Source: Novosphingobium piscinae
Lineage (GTDB): Bacteria; Pseudomonadota; Alphaproteobacteria; Sphingomonadales; Sphingomonadaceae
Reading direction: 5' to 3'
Assembly (NCBI RefSeq): GCF_014230355.1
Contig: NZ_JACLAX010000003.1
Coordinates: 237,064 to 301,063 of the forward strand
DNA length: 64,000 nt
A program made the translations under genes and the position numbers. The notes beneath the pieces were generated by a model, which was given only the letters and a program-made list of their open reading frames with translations, was not told the DNA's origin and searched no databases. Positions 42,312 to 56,730 of the stretch are shown piece by piece. The first letter of the stretch is position 1. Each line of letters starts with the position of its first letter.

Positions 42312-43213
42312 CACACGTAGCCCCCCAGCCCCAGCGCCGCGGCCATCATGCCCGACACGTAGAGCGAGACGCCGGTGGCATTGTACCAGGGCGCATGTCG
42401 CGCCGGATCGGAGACCAGCCGCGGCATCAGCGCGAGCTGAGCCAGCAGCACCGCGGCGACGACCCCTCCGACCCCGGGGTGCCCCCAGGCAACCAGCAGG
42501 CCGACGACGACCGCCTGCGGCACGGCCATCACCACGCTAGCGAGAATCGCCGCCCGTCGCTCGCCCAGGACGACCGGCAGCGAACGCAGGCCCGTGAGGC
42601 GGTCGCCGGTGACCGCCTTGAAGTCGTTAAGGGTCATGATCCCGTGAGCACCGACACTGTAGAGCGCGAGCACCGCGATGATCTGCGGGGCGGGCAGCGT
42701 GCCTGCCATGACCGCAGCGCCGGTGAACCAGCTGAGCCCCTCATAGGTGAGGGCAACCACCGCCGGGCCGACCCAGCCGCTGGTCTTGAAGCGAAACGGC
42801 GGCGCGCTGTAGGCCCAGGCGCAGGCAAGGCCGAGCACGGTGGCAGCCAGCACCCACGGCCCGGTGAGCCCGGCAACCAGCAGCGAGAGCACGGTCCAGG
42901 CAATGGCGATGGCAAGGCCCCAACGCCCGGCAATCCGGCCCGATGGGATCGGGCGATGCGGTTCGTTGATCGCGTCGACATGGCGGTCGAACCAGTCGTT
43001 CACCGCCTGGCTGGTGCCGCAGACCAGCGGCCCGGTCAGCGCGACTCCGGCCAGCAGGAAGGTCCAGCGCGACAGCACCGGGACCCCGGACGAGACGACC
43101 CCGCACAACAGCGCCCACATCGGCGGGAACCAGGTGATCGGCTTGAGCAGGGTGACGACATCGCGAACCGCCGGGGGCGGCGAAATCGCGGGAAAGACTG
43201 CCGATCGCGCCAT
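42311..43213 (-). CDS. bchG: Bacteriochlorophyll synthase BchG
   Basis: A 300-residue UbiA-type prenyltransferase with about nine membrane helices. Asp motifs VNDWFDRHVDAINEPHRPIP (71-90) and NDFKAVTGDRLTGLRSLPV bind the Mg-diphosphate of geranylgeranyl/phytyl diphosphate. It esterifies bacteriochlorophyllide. The ATG at 43213 has no ribosome site, and a -10-like TAGGGT (43225-43220) would place transcription at the ATG itself, so it may be leaderless. Confidence 0.94.
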   Translation of the reverse strand: MARSAVFPAISPPPAVRDVVTLLKPITWFPPMWALLCGVVSSGVPVLSRWTFLLAGVALTGPLVCGTSQAVNDWFDRHVDAINEPHRPIPSGRIAGRWGLAIAIAWTVLSLLVAGLTGPWVLAATVLGLACAWAYSAPPFRFKTSGWVGPAVVALTYEGLSWFTGAAVMAGTLPAPQIIAVLALYSVGAHGIMTLNDFKAVTGDRLTGLRSLPVVLGERRAAILASVVMAVPQAVVVGLLVAWGHPGVGGVVAAVLLAQLALMPRLVSDPARHAPWYNATGVSLYVSGMMAAALGLGGYV

Positions 43214-43242
43214 GTCCGAACCCTACGTCGGGGGTCCGGGAC

Positions 43243-43260
43243 CGTCAAATTAATTCGACA
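43243..43260. promoter_or_regulatory. PpsR/CrtJ box and promoter upstream of bchG
   Basis: On the bchG strand TGTCGA-ATTAAT-TTGACG, a TGT-N12-ACA palindrome with mismatches. Its TTGACG half is a -35, then 17 bases, then TAGGGT. A second small palindrome GACAC-N5-GTGTC (43257-43271) overlaps it. Lies in the 69-base gap between ppsR and bchG. Confidence 0.65.
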
Positions 43261-43282
43261 CCTGTAGTGTCAATCCAGCCTG

Positions 43283-44701
43283 TCAATCGTCGGCATCGAG
43301 CGGATTGGCCAGACCATAGCGATGGAGCTTGGAATAGAGGCTCTGCCGGCTGAGGCCGAGGATCTCCGCCGCCGAGGCGCGGTTGTTCGAGGTATATTCG
43401 AGCGCCGCCTCGATACACAGCCGCTCGATCAGATCGGTGGATTCCCGCACGATGTCGCGCAGGGACATGCGCCCGACCAGCTCGGTCAACTGTTCGACCG
43501 AGCGCGGAGTGTCGCTGGTCGGGGGCAGATCGCGCAGACGCCGGCCGATCGGACGAATCACGAAGCCGTAGCAGACCTGCTCGTCGCCGGTGCGCACGGC
43601 CGACAGTTCGACCGGCTCGCCATCGAAGCCATCACGCGCGCCGACCACAGTAGCGACGTTGCGCGCGGTATCGTGCTTGGCCAGCTGGCTGTCGATCAGG
43701 TCAAGGTCAATCCCGGGCCGGCCGACGAAGTCGCTCAGCGGCCGGCCGCGCAGCTGATCGCCGCTGGCCGCGGCAACCAGCTCGACAAAGGCAGCGTTGG
43801 CTTCCCGGATGATCATGCGCGCATCGGTGAGCACGAAGGCGTCCGGCATCACCTCGATCACGCGGATCGTCGCGTTGGCCCCTTGCTCGGTGGCCCGGCT
43901 GACCCGCGAAAGGCGAACCATCATGTACTGATTGCCACGTTCGCGGAAGCCGCTGGCCGACAACTTGAGCGCCTCGCTCCCCTCGACCGGTTCCACTTCG
44001 ATCGGCTGGAGCCCGTGCGAGACCATCGCCGAGCCGAGGAAGGCGATCACCTGGTCGCGGGCCGGCTTGGCGAAATGGGCGGGAAACTTGGTCCCCTGCA
44101 ACGCGCCGGGCCGGCTGCGGAAGGCATCGTGGGCGGCGTTGTTGGCTTCGCGCACGCGGAAGCCATCGGCGTCGATGATCAGCACCGGCTCGGGCGATTG
44201 CTCGAGCAGCATGCGATAGCGCGTCTCGAGCTGGCGCAGCCGCAGGTAGTCCCGTTCGAGCGACTGCTGGGCCTGGAGCAGGCGCTGCTGCAGCGCCGCC
44301 GCCTCGCGCAGGTCGCGGCCGAGCGCGAGACTGCCGGCGCCGGGCCCGAGACTGAGGACGATGAAGCGCATCGGCACGTCGCTCTCGCTGCCGAGCTGGT
44401 TCACCTCGCGCCAGTGCTGGGTCACCCCCTTGCGGGCGTTGGCAAGCATTTCCATCACCTTGGCACGGCTCTCGATCGAGACAGTGTCAAGCCATTCGCG
44501 GCCGAGCCACTGTGCGGCGTCGGGGTAGTCCCGCGGGTCTGCCGTATAGTCGACGATGCGGCCGGAATCGTCGAGCACCAGCACCACATCGCCAGCGATC
44601 ATCGCCAGCTTGGCCGCCATCGGCACGTCGAGGGGACGCAGGTTCTTGCCTGGCTCCGCGAATGGTACCTTGTCGTCAATGCTGAGCTTGCGCGGCGGCA
44701 T
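43283..44701 (-). CDS. ppsR: Transcriptional regulator PpsR/CrtJ
   Basis: A 472-residue photosynthesis-gene repressor. Three PAS segments (about 30-120, 160-265, 280-385), a coiled linker at 135-160, and a C-terminal Fis-type HTH (about 430-465: SNNRASAAEILGLSRQSLYS). Cys429 just before the HTH (ERLCIEAALE) resembles the redox-active Cys of CrtJ; another Cys is at 377. PpsR binds TGT-N12-ACA and represses bch, crt and puc under air; several such boxes occur here. It lies with aerR (ATG 44701, stop of aerR 12 bases upstream). Confidence 0.95.
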   Translation of the reverse strand: MPPRKLSIDDKVPFAEPGKNLRPLDVPMAAKLAMIAGDVVLVLDDSGRIVDYTADPRDYPDAAQWLGREWLDTVSIESRAKVMEMLANARKGVTQHWREVNQLGSESDVPMRFIVLSLGPGAGSLALGRDLREAAALQQRLLQAQQSLERDYLRLRQLETRYRMLLEQSPEPVLIIDADGFRVREANNAAHDAFRSRPGALQGTKFPAHFAKPARDQVIAFLGSAMVSHGLQPIEVEPVEGSEALKLSASGFRERGNQYMMVRLSRVSRATEQGANATIRVIEVMPDAFVLTDARMIIREANAAFVELVAAASGDQLRGRPLSDFVGRPGIDLDLIDSQLAKHDTARNVATVVGARDGFDGEPVELSAVRTGDEQVCYGFVIRPIGRRLRDLPPTSDTPRSVEQLTELVGRMSLRDIVRESTDLIERLCIEAALEYTSNNRASAAEILGLSRQSLYSKLHRYGLANPLDADD

Positions 44702-44712
44702 CTGCTGGCAGA

Positions 44713-45612
44713 CTACGCGCGGGGCAGGTCGGGTCGCGCGGGCACCTTGACGAGCCGGTCGGCCAAGGCGAGTGCCGAGCGCGCATCGGCAGCGCTGCCG
44801 TCAGCCCCGACCGCTTCAACCAAGCCCGGATTTGCGTTTACCATTCGTCCACCAATCAGAATCTGCAAATCCCGCGTCTTCGACACGATGCGCATGGCAG
44901 AAATGAGGTCACCCAGAACGGCGCTAGAACAATCGCAACTAACGGTCAACCCGACCAGGTCGAACGAACGTTCGCCCAGAATCTGTAGAAGTTTCGGTCG
45001 TTTAGTCTCAGTCAATACTTCGGTTTGCCACCCCGCTCGGGCGAACACTTCCTCCACCATCAGCGCGCCCATGCTGTGGTCGTCGCCTGGCATGGGCGCA
45101 AACAGCGCCGAGCGCGTTGCCACACTGCGGTCAGTGCGCGGGGGGAAGCGCAGGGTGATCTCGCGCATCACCTCCTGCAGGCGCCACAGCCCCATGGTGA
45201 CGTCGAGGAAATCGCAGTCATCCTCGTCCCAATGCTGCCCGAGCCGCCGCGCCGATGGCGCAAGCAGATCGACCAGCACCGATTCCACCGGCACGCCGCG
45301 GATCAGGAACTGCTCGACCACCGTGAGCAGTTCGTCGGCCTCGAGGATCAGCGGCAGCGAGGCAAACTGGGCCGCGTCGACCGGATCGAGGGCCGCCGCG
45401 GGCACGGGCCGGGGACTGCCGGCCTCGGGCGTGTGCGCCTGCAGCAGGCGGGGGATGATCTGTTCGTTGATGAGGGAGTTCAGCGAAGTCGGGGAGGATC
45501 CCCTCGAAGGTTCGCGTACCCCGCGGCCGGCGCCGGACCGGCTGACACCGCTCCGCCCGCGACCTGCCCGTCCCGACCGCTTTGCCGTGCCCGCACCATA
45601 TACAGTCGCCAT
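44713..45612 (-). CDS. aerR: Cobalamin-binding antirepressor AerR/PpaA
   Basis: A 299-residue protein with a B12-binding SCBD domain: AP­S-type helical cap with LGQHWDEDDCDFL (about 124-136), then ALFAPMPGDDHSMGALM with the cobalt-coordinating His179, and LVGLTVSCDCSSAVLGDL. AerR binds light-sensitive cobalamin and relieves PpsR repression. ATG 45612 chosen because GGGAGGG lies 6-7 nt upstream. The N-terminal 45 residues are a Gly/Arg/Ser-rich low-complexity tail. Transcribed ahead of ppsR. Confidence 0.92.
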   Translation of the reverse strand: MATVYGAGTAKRSGRAGRGRSGVSRSGAGRGVREPSRGSSPTSLNSLINEQIIPRLLQAHTPEAGSPRPVPAAALDPVDAAQFASLPLILEADELLTVVEQFLIRGVPVESVLVDLLAPSARRLGQHWDEDDCDFLDVTMGLWRLQEVMREITLRFPPRTDRSVATRSALFAPMPGDDHSMGALMVEEVFARAGWQTEVLTETKRPKLLQILGERSFDLVGLTVSCDCSSAVLGDLISAMRIVSKTRDLQILIGGRMVNANPGLVEAVGADGSAADARSALALADRLVKVPARPDLPRA

Positions 45613-45740
45613 GGCAGACCCTCCCGGTCTGGGGCGCGAGATTCGCGCCGTCCCGGACCATCGCATCGACACCTCGACGCTTCGACTCTGTTCGGGAACC
45701 AAACCCTACGCCTTTTCCCAACCCAGGACAAAGGGGTTTT

Positions 45741-45774
45741 TGTCAATTTTATTTGTCGTCAAGATAGATTGACA
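45741..45774. promoter_or_regulatory. Tandem PpsR boxes between aerR and bchF
   Basis: Two adjoining boxes: TGTCAA-TTTTAT-TTGTCG (45741-45758, weaker) and CGTCAA-GATAGA-TTGACA (45757-45774, one base from perfect). The TTGACA half is a consensus -35 for bchF with TAGTCT 18 bases on. They lie 54 bases before bchF and 129 bases before divergent aerR, so both directions may be controlled. Confidence 0.75.
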
Positions 45775-45808
45775 CTTCTGTAAGGCGAGGCGTAGTCTTC
45801 TCCCTTGA

Positions 45809-47671
<1,863 letters not shown>

Positions 47672-47675
47672 GCCC

Positions 47676-49274
47676 ATGCAGCTCGCCGTCTGGACCTACG
47701 AAGGACCGCCCCACGTCGGGGCCATGCGAGTCGCCACGGCGATGGACGGGGTGCACTTCGTGCTTCACGCCCCCCAGGGCGATACCTACGCCGACCTGCT
47801 GTTCACGATGATCGAGCGGCGTGGCAAGCGTCCGCCCGTCACCTATACCACCTTCCAGGCGCGCGATCTCGGCAAGGACACAGCCACCCTGCTGCAGGAG
47901 GCGATCCGCGAGGCGACCGAACGCTTCGCCCCCCGCGCGCTGCTGGTGGGCGCCTCGTGCACCGCCGAGCTGATCCAGGACGATCCCGCCGGGCTCGCCG
48001 ACGCGCTGGACCTGCCCTGCCCGGTGATCCCGCTGGAGCTGCCGAGCTACCAGCGCAAGGAAGGCTGGGGCGCGGCCGAGACCTTCTACCGCATGGTGCG
48101 CCAGCTGGCCGACCGCACCCTGCGCCCCGCCCCGCGCGAGGGCCGGCGCCCGCTGGCCAACATCCTGGGCCCCTGCGCGCTGGGATTCCGCCACCGCGAC
48201 GACGTGGCCGAGATCCGACGCCTGCTCGACACCCTCGGGATCGACGTCAACTGCGTCGCCCCGCTCGGCGCCAGCCCGGATGATCTGGTCCGGCTCGGCG
48301 CGGCCGATTTCAACCTGGTGCTCTATCCCGAGATCGGCGAGCCGGCCGCCCACTGGCTCTCGCGCGAGCTGGGCCAGCCGGCCGTGCGCACCGTGCCGAT
48401 CGGCGTGGGCGCGACGCGCGACTTCATCGCCGAGGTCGCCGCGCTGGCGGGAGTCGATCCCGCCCCGGCGCTGGCCGATGCCGGCTCACGCTTGCCGTGG
48501 TGGAGCCGCTCGGTCGATTCGACCTACCTCACCGGCAAGCGGGTCTTCATCTTCGGCGATGCGACCCATGCCATCGCCGCCGCGCGGATCGCCGCCGAGG
48601 AGCTCGGCTTCACGATCTGCGGGCTGGGTTGCTACAACCGTGAATTCGCCCGGGAACTGCGCGCCGCCGCCGCGCGCTATGGCATCGATCCGCTGATCAC
48701 CGACGATCACCTCGCGGTCGAGGACGCGATCCGCGCGGCCGCGCCGGAACTGGTGCTGGGCACGCAGATGGAGCGGCACATCGCCAAGCGCTTCGGTATC
48801 CCCTGCGCGGTGATCTCCTCGCCGGTGCACGTCCAGGACTTCCCCGCCCGCCACAGCCCGCAGATGGGTTTCGAGGGCGCCAACGTGATCTTCGACACCT
48901 GGATCCATCCGCTGGTGATGGGCCTCGAAGAGCACCTGCTGACCATGTTCCGCGACGACTTCGAATTCTCGGACGCGGCCGGACCCTCGCACCTCCACGG
49001 CGGCCATGTGGCCGGCGCGGGACGGCCCGCGGCGGACCCGGCCCCGCTCGCCGCCAGCGCCCCCGCGACGGTGGCGGCCGAGCCGGCCATGGTCCCCGAC
49101 GCCGCCCCGGCGGTGGTGTCCTGGACCAGCGAGGCCGAGCGCGAACTTCGCAAGATCCCCTTCTTCGTGCGCGGCAAGGCACGCCGCAACACCGAAGGCT
49201 TCGCCGTGCTGCATGGCCGGCAGGAGATCGACCTGGCCACCCTCTATGACGCGAAGGCTTACTATGCGCAGTAG
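47676..49274 (+). CDS. bchB: Light-independent protochlorophyllide reductase subunit B
   Basis: A 532-residue NifK-like subunit. Asp36 (APQGDTYAD) and Cys95 (GASCTAELI) supply the distinctive Asp/Cys ligands of the NB cluster; [20 protein letters not shown] opens the protein and [20 protein letters not shown] lies further on. The C-terminal domain (about 440-532), after an Ala/Pro linker, ends in [20 protein letters not shown]. It overlaps the bchH start by 11 bases. Confidence 0.95.
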   Translation: MQLAVWTYEGPPHVGAMRVATAMDGVHFVLHAPQGDTYADLLFTMIERRGKRPPVTYTTFQARDLGKDTATLLQEAIREATERFAPRALLVGASCTAELIQDDPAGLADALDLPCPVIPLELPSYQRKEGWGAAETFYRMVRQLADRTLRPAPREGRRPLANILGPCALGFRHRDDVAEIRRLLDTLGIDVNCVAPLGASPDDLVRLGAADFNLVLYPEIGEPAAHWLSRELGQPAVRTVPIGVGATRDFIAEVAALAGVDPAPALADAGSRLPWWSRSVDSTYLTGKRVFIFGDATHAIAAARIAAEELGFTICGLGCYNREFARELRAAAARYGIDPLITDDHLAVEDAIRAAAPELVLGTQMERHIAKRFGIPCAVISSPVHVQDFPARHSPQMGFEGANVIFDTWIHPLVMGLEEHLLTMFRDDFEFSDAAGPSHLHGGHVAGAGRPAADPAPLAASAPATVAAEPAMVPDAAPAVVSWTSEAERELRKIPFFVRGKARRNTEGFAVLHGRQEIDLATLYDAKAYYAQ

Positions 49275-52200
49275 CTCAGCCGCCCCCGTGCGCGTCGTCA
49301 TCGTGACGCTCGACAACCACCTCAAGGGTGCGGTCGAGCGGGCCACGGTGGAGCTTGGCCAGTCCAACATCGCGCTCTCGCTCCATGCGGCGACTGACTG
49401 GGACCGCTCGGCCGGGGCGCTGGACGCCACCCGCGCGGCCATCGCCAAGGCCGATATCGTCATCGCCACCATGCTGTTCCTCGATGAGCATGTCCGGGCG
49501 ATCCTGCCCGCGCTGGAGGCGCGCCGCGAGGATTGCGACGCGATGGTCTGCATGATGTCCGCCGGCGAGGTCGTGCGGATGACCCGTATGGGCGGCTACC
49601 GCATGGATGCCCCGGCCAAGGGGCCGCTGGCCCTGCTGAAGCGGCTGCGCGGCTCGTCCAAGCCGGGCGCCAGCTCGGGCGCGGGGCAGATGAAGATGCT
49701 GCGCCGCCTGCCCAAGATGCTGCGCTTCGTCCCGGGCACCGCGCAGGACGTGCGGGCCTACTTCCTGACCCTGCAGTACTGGCTGGCCGGATCGGACGAG
49801 AACGTCGTCGCGATGGTCCGCGCGCTGATCGACCGCTACGCCGGGGGCGACCGCCTGACCCGCCGCGGAATGACCGCTGCCGCCGCCCCGCGCGACTATC
49901 CGGAGGTCGGGGTCTACCATCCGCGGACCACGCAGAAGCTGTCGGAAAGCCTCAAGCTGCTCCCGTCGCAGCCCGGCGCCAAGGGCACCGTGGGCCTGCT
50001 GCTGCTGCGCTCCTACCTGATCAGCAAGGATGCCGGGCACTACGACGGCGTGATCGCCGCCTTCGAGGCGGCCGGCCTGCGGGTGATCCCGGCCTTCGCC
50101 AACGGGCTCGATTCGCGCCCGGCGATCGAGGCCTTCTTCCTGCGCGACGGCAAGCCGACGGTCGACCTCGTGGTCTCGCTCACCGGCTTCTCGCTGGTCG
50201 GCGGCCCGGCTTACAACGATGCCCGCGCCGCCGAGGCGATCCTCGCCCGGCTCGATGTGCCCTATGTCTCGGCCCACGCGCTCGAGTTCCAGTCGATCGA
50301 GCAGTGGGGAGCCGAGCGGCAGGGGCTGCTGCCGATCGAGAACACGATCATGGTCTCGATCCCCGAGCTCGACGGCTCGATCCTGCCGACCGTGTTCGGT
50401 GGACGGTCGAACGGGCTGGGCGAAGCCTGCAGCGGCTGCGCCCGGAGCTGCGTGTTCGAACGCGAGGGCCCGGTCAACGCGATGCGCGCCTGCCCCGAAC
50501 GGGCCGAAGCCCTCGCCGCCAAGGTCGGGCGCCTGATCGCCATGCGCCGCGCCGAGCGCGCTCAGCGCAAGCTGGCGATCACGATCTTCAACTTCCCGCC
50601 CAACGCCGGCGCCACCGGATCGGCGGCCTTCCTGGCCGTGTTCGAATCGCTCCACGCCACGATGGTGCGCCTCGCCGCGGCGGGCTACGAGGTCGAAGTG
50701 CCGGCGAGCGTCGATGCGCTGCGCGAGGCGATCCTCAAGGGCAATGCCGAGCGCTATGGCGCCGATGCCAATGTCGCGGTGCGGATCTGCGCCGACGACC
50801 ATGTGCGTCGCGAGCCCTTCCTCAAGCAGATCGAGGCGCAGTGGGGTCCGGCGCCCGGCCGCGTTCTCTCGGACGGATCGCACATCCACGTGCTGGGCGC
50901 GCATTTCGGCAACGTCTTCGTCGGGGTCCAGCCGGGCTTCGGCTACGAGGGCGATCCGATGCGGCTGCTGTTCGACGGCGATTTCGCCCCGACTCACGCC
51001 TTCTCCGCGTTCTATCGGTACATCCGCGAAGACTTCGGCGCCCATGCCGTGCTGCATTTCGGCACCCACGGTGCCCTTGAGTTCATGCCGGGCAAGCAGG
51101 CCGGGCCGAGCGCCAGCTGCTGGCCCGAGCGGCTGATCGGCGACCTCCCCAACTTCTACCTCTACGCCTCCAATAACCCCTCGGAGGGCGTCCTCGCCAA
51201 GCGCCGTTCGGGCGCGACGCTGATCAGCTATCTGACCCCGTCGCTGGCCAAGGCGGGGCTGTATCGCGGGCTGGTCGATCTGAAGGCCAGCTTCGAGCGC
51301 TGGCGGTCGGCGCAGGACGAGGACGAGCGCACCGCCTTGGCGGTGATGATCCGGGACCAGGCCGCCGCGGTCGACCTGCCCGCCGACGATATCGCCGCAC
51401 TCGGCCCGGCGCTGTACGAGCTGGAGGAATCGCTGATCCCGCACGGGCTCCACGTGCTGGGCGAAGCCCCGCAAGGAGCCGCTCGTGCCGAGCTGCTGGC
51501 AGCCATGGTCGAGGCCGATCCTGCGACCGACCGCGCCACGGTGGCGGCCGGGCTTGACGCCAGTGACGAGATCGGCGCCGTGATCCACGCGCTCGACGGC
51601 GGCTATGTCCGCCCCGCGCCCGGCGGCGACGTCCTGACCAACCCGGCGGTCCTGCCGACCGGGCGCAACCTGCACGGGCTCGATCCGTTCGGTCTGCCCA
51701 GCGCCTTCGCCTGCGCCCAGGGCCACAACCAGGCCGAGCGGGTGATCGCCCGCCACCTCGAGGGCGGCCAGCCCTTCCCCGAGAGCCTCGCCATGGTGCT
51801 GTGGGGCACCGACAATATGAAGAGCGAGGGCCTGCAGATGGCCCAGGCGATGGACCTGATGGGCGCGCGCCCGCGGGTTGACAGCTATGGCCGGGTCGTC
51901 GGTGCCGAGCTGGTGCCGCTCGACGAGCTGGGCCGGCCCCGGATCGACGTGGTGATCACCCTGTCGGGGATCTTCCGCGATCTGCTGCCGCTGCAGACCC
52001 GGATGCTGGCCGAGGCGGCGCTGCTGGCCGCCAGCGCAGACGAGCCGCTGGACCGCAACTTCGTGCGCAAGCACGCGCTGGCCCACCAGGCCAAGCACGC
52101 CTGCGACCTCGAGACCGCCGCGCTGCGCGTCTTCTCGAACGCCGAAGGGGCCTATGGCGCCAACGTCAACCAGCTGATCGACGGCGGCGTCTGGGCCGAT

Positions 52201-52848
52201 CCGGACGAACTGGCCAATGCCTTCGAAACCCGCAAGGGCTATGCCTATGGGGTCAAGGGCCCGCCGGTCCAGCGCCGTGAGCTCCTCCAGAGCGCGCTGA
52301 GCGGGGTCGATTTCGTTTACCAGAACCTCGAAAGCGTCGAGGTCGGGATCACTGATCTCGACCAGTACGTCGACGGACTGGGCGGGGTCAGCCGCTCGAT
52401 CGCCCGCGCCAAAGGGAGCGAAGCTCCGGTCTACATCGTCGATGCCACCAAGGGCGAGGCCAAGGTTCGCACCTTGGCCGAGCAGATCGACCTGGAAACC
52501 CGCACCCGCACGCTCAACCCCAAGTGGTTCGAGGGCATGCTCCAGCACGGCTTCGAGGGTGTCCGCACCATCGAGCAGCACGTCACGACGACGATGGGCT
52601 GGTCGGCCACGACTGGCCAGGTCGCGCCCTGGGTCTACCAGCGGATCAGCGAGACCTTCGTGCTCGACCCGGCCATGCGCGAGCGCCTGTCCGCGCTCAA
52701 TCCCAACAGCTCGGCGCGGGTGGTGGGCCGCCTTCTCGAGGCCTGCGAACGGCGCCTGTGGGAACCCGATGATGAAACCCTGGAGGCCCTGCGGGTCGCC
52801 AGCGACGAGCTGGAGGACCGCCTCGAGGGCGTGTTCGCGGCGGAATAA
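49264..52848 (+). CDS. bchH: Magnesium chelatase subunit H
   Basis: A 1194-residue porphyrin-binding catalytic subunit of Mg-chelatase, normal length for BchH. Recognisable parts: [17 protein letters not shown] at the start, [37 protein letters not shown] Cys-rich [29 protein letters not shown] and [20 protein letters not shown]. It binds protoporphyrin IX, into which BchI/BchD insert Mg2+. ATG 49264 lies inside the bchB end; an earlier frame start at 49006 is a shadow. Confidence 0.96.
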   Translation: MRSSSAAPVRVVIVTLDNHLKGAVERATVELGQSNIALSLHAATDWDRSAGALDATRAAIAKADIVIATMLFLDEHVRAILPALEARREDCDAMVCMMSAGEVVRMTRMGGYRMDAPAKGPLALLKRLRGSSKPGASSGAGQMKMLRRLPKMLRFVPGTAQDVRAYFLTLQYWLAGSDENVVAMVRALIDRYAGGDRLTRRGMTAAAAPRDYPEVGVYHPRTTQKLSESLKLLPSQPGAKGTVGLLLLRSYLISKDAGHYDGVIAAFEAAGLRVIPAFANGLDSRPAIEAFFLRDGKPTVDLVVSLTGFSLVGGPAYNDARAAEAILARLDVPYVSAHALEFQSIEQWGAERQGLLPIENTIMVSIPELDGSILPTVFGGRSNGLGEACSGCARSCVFEREGPVNAMRACPERAEALAAKVGRLIAMRRAERAQRKLAITIFNFPPNAGATGSAAFLAVFESLHATMVRLAAAGYEVEVPASVDALREAILKGNAERYGADANVAVRICADDHVRREPFLKQIEAQWGPAPGRVLSDGSHIHVLGAHFGNVFVGVQPGFGYEGDPMRLLFDGDFAPTHAFSAFYRYIREDFGAHAVLHFGTHGALEFMPGKQAGPSASCWPERLIGDLPNFYLYASNNPSEGVLAKRRSGATLISYLTPSLAKAGLYRGLVDLKASFERWRSAQDEDERTALAVMIRDQAAAVDLPADDIAALGPALYELEESLIPHGLHVLGEAPQGAARAELLAAMVEADPATDRATVAAGLDASDEIGAVIHALDGGYVRPAPGGDVLTNPAVLPTGRNLHGLDPFGLPSAFACAQGHNQAERVIARHLEGGQPFPESLAMVLWGTDNMKSEGLQMAQAMDLMGARPRVDSYGRVVGAELVPLDELGRPRIDVVITLSGIFRDLLPLQTRMLAEAALLAASADEPLDRNFVRKHALAHQAKHACDLETAALRVFSNAEGAYGANVNQLIDGGVWADPDELANAFETRKGYAYGVKGPPVQRRELLQSALSGVDFVYQNLESVEVGITDLDQYVDGLGGVSRSIARAKGSEAPVYIVDATKGEAKVRTLAEQIDLETRTRTLNPKWFEGMLQHGFEGVRTIEQHVTTTMGWSATTGQVAPWVYQRISETFVLDPAMRERLSALNPNSSARVVGRLLEACERRLWEPDDETLEALRVASDELEDRLEGVFAAE

Positions 52849-52855
52849 GGACTGA

Positions 52856-54488
<1,633 letters not shown>

Positions 54489-54489
<1 letters not shown>

Positions 54490-55934
54490 TGGCCACCCGC
54501 GCGCCTCTGTCCAGCAAATGGAGCCGGGTGGCCACCACCTGGCTGCCCTTTGCCGACGCGGCCAGCGCCGAATTGCCCCTGTCGCGCCTGCTGCGCCTGT
54601 CGCTGTTCCAGGTCAGCGTGGGCATGATGATGGTGCTGCTGAACGGCACCCTCAACCGGGTCATGATCGTCGAGCTCAGCATTCCGGCCTGGCTCGTTTC
54701 GCTGATGATCGCGATCCCGCTGCTGGTCGCGCCGTTCCGCGCCCTGATCGGGCACCGCTCGGACACGCACCGCTCGGTGCTCGGCTGGCGCCGGGTGCCG
54801 TTCATCTGGTTCGGCACCCTGATGCAGTTCGGCGGCCTGGCGATCATGCCCTTTGCGCTGCTGCTGATGCGCGATCAGCAGACCTTTGTCCTTGGCGTGA
54901 GCGCCAGCGCGCTGGCCTTCCTGCTGGCCGGCACCGGCATGCACACCACGCAGACCGCCGGGCTCGCGCTGGCCGGAGATCTGGTCCCCGAGGACCGGCG
55001 TCCGCGCGCGGTGGCGCTGCTCTATCTCTCGCTGCTGGGCGGAATGATGGTCTGCGCGCTGGTGATCGGCGGCCTGCTTGCCAACTTCACCCCGACCCGG
55101 CTGGTCCAGGTGATCCAGGCCGCAGCGGTCCTGACCTTCGTGCTCAACCTCACCGCACTGTGGAAGCAGGAACCGCGCCGCGCCTCGACCAAGGCGACCG
55201 ACGCGCCACCGGTGCCCTTCGCCGAAGTCTGGCAGCAGTTCGCCCGCCAGCCGCTGACGCTGCGCCTGCTCACCACGGTCGGCCTTGGCGCGGCGGCGTT
55301 CGCGATGCAGGACGCCCTGCTCGAACCCTATGGCGGCGAGGTGCTGCGTCTCTCGGTGGGCGCAACCACCGGCCTGTCCGGCGCCTGGGCGCTCGGCGCG
55401 CTGGCCGGATTCGTGCTCTCGGCGCGCTGGCTCGGCCGCGGTACCGACAGCCTGCGCATTGCGGGCTACGGCGTTGTGATCGGGATTGCCTCGTTCCTGC
55501 TGGTGATCTTCGCCGCCCCGCTCGAGAGCCCCGGCGCGCTCGGCCTCGGGGCACTTGGCATCGGCGCTGGCGCCGGGCTGTTCTCGGTCGGCACGCTCAC
55601 CGCGGCCATGGCCCTTGCCGTGAGCGAGACCGCAGGGCTCGCGCTGGGCGCCTGGGGCGCGGTGCAGACCACGGCCGCAGGATTGGCCATCGGCCTTGGC
55701 GGGGTGCTGCGCGACACGGTCTCGAACCTCGCCGTGGCCGACGGGCTGGGCACGACCCTCGCCCACCGCGCCACCGGTTATGGCACCATCTACGTCATCG
55801 AAATCTGTCTGCTGCTCGCCACGCTGGTCGTCCTCGGCCCGCTTGTCGGTCAGTTGGCCGAGCAGGATCGCCCCTCCACCACCTCCACCGGGTCCGCGGC
55901 GCGTCGCTTCGGCCTGACCGAGTTTCCGACATGA
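54489..55934 (+). CDS. lhaA: LH1 assembly protein LhaA (PucC family)
   Basis: A 481-residue 12-helix PucC/LhaA protein: LFQVSVGMMMVLLNGTLNRV, VAPFRALIGHRSDTHRSVLG, GMHTTQTAGLALAGDLVPED and AMQDALLEPYGGEVLRLSVG. LhaA promotes bacteriochlorophyll insertion into LH1. Location between bchM and puhA is the canonical one. It ends 22 bases before puhA. Confidence 0.94.
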
Positions 55935-55956
55935 CCATACCGGAAGGAACCCAGCC

Positions 55957-56730
55957 ATGAACTACGGCAACATTGTCGGCACGATTGATGCCGCCCAACT
56001 GGCGATGATCGCCTTCATCGGCTTCTTCATCGCTCTCGTCTTCTGGCTGCGGCGCGAAGACCGCCGCGAAGGCTACCCGCTCGAGGACGCGCTCACCGGC
56101 AAGCTGCTGAGCCCCGGCGGCCCGCTGTCGGCAGCCGCCCCCAAGACCTTCATCCTGCCCTTTGGCCGCGGCAAGGTGTCGGTTCCGCTGCGTCCCGGCG
56201 AAGGCCGCGAACCGGTCCAGATCGCAGCCGAGCGGCGCGAGAACTTTGGCGGCGCGCCCTATTCGCCGACCGGGGACGTATTCGCTGCCGGCGTCGGTCC
56301 GGGCTCCTATGCCAACCGCGCGCAGTGGGCCGACCAGGACGCGCACGGGCTGCCGCGCATCGTGCCGATGGGCGTCGTGCCCGAGATGACCGTCGCCATG
56401 GGCAGCACCGATCCCCGCGGCCTGCCGGTCTACGGCGCCGACGGCGCGAAGGCCGGCACGGTCAGTGACCTGTGGGTTGACCGCGCCGAGGCCCAGGTCC
56501 GTTACCTGGCGGTCGACACCGGCACCCGCACCGTGCTGGCGCCGATGCCGATGGCGGTGGTCAAGCGCAACGCGGTGATCGTGAGCGCGATCAACGCCGC
56601 CGACTTCGCCGGCGCGCCTTTCCCGGCTGATCCCACCCAGATCACCCGCTACGAGGAAGAGCGCGTGATCGGCTACTTCGGCACCGGCTATCTCTACGCC
56701 AATGCCGACCGGCTGGAGCCGCTGGTATGA
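55957..56730 (+). CDS. puhA: Reaction centre H subunit
   Basis: A 257-residue subunit with one N-terminal membrane helix (LAMIAFIGFFIALVFWLRRE) and a cytoplasmic PRC-barrel domain: RIVPMGVVPEMTVAMGSTDP, GTVSDLWVDRAEAQVRYLAV and RYEEERVIGYFGTGYLYA. It caps the L/M core and guides proton transfer to QB. GGAAGGA precedes the ATG by 7-8 nt. Stop overlaps puhB (ATGA). Confidence 0.96.
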   Translation: MNYGNIVGTIDAAQLAMIAFIGFFIALVFWLRREDRREGYPLEDALTGKLLSPGGPLSAAAPKTFILPFGRGKVSVPLRPGEGREPVQIAAERRENFGGAPYSPTGDVFAAGVGPGSYANRAQWADQDAHGLPRIVPMGVVPEMTVAMGSTDPRGLPVYGADGAKAGTVSDLWVDRAEAQVRYLAVDTGTRTVLAPMPMAVVKRNAVIVSAINAADFAGAPFPADPTQITRYEEERVIGYFGTGYLYANADRLEPLV

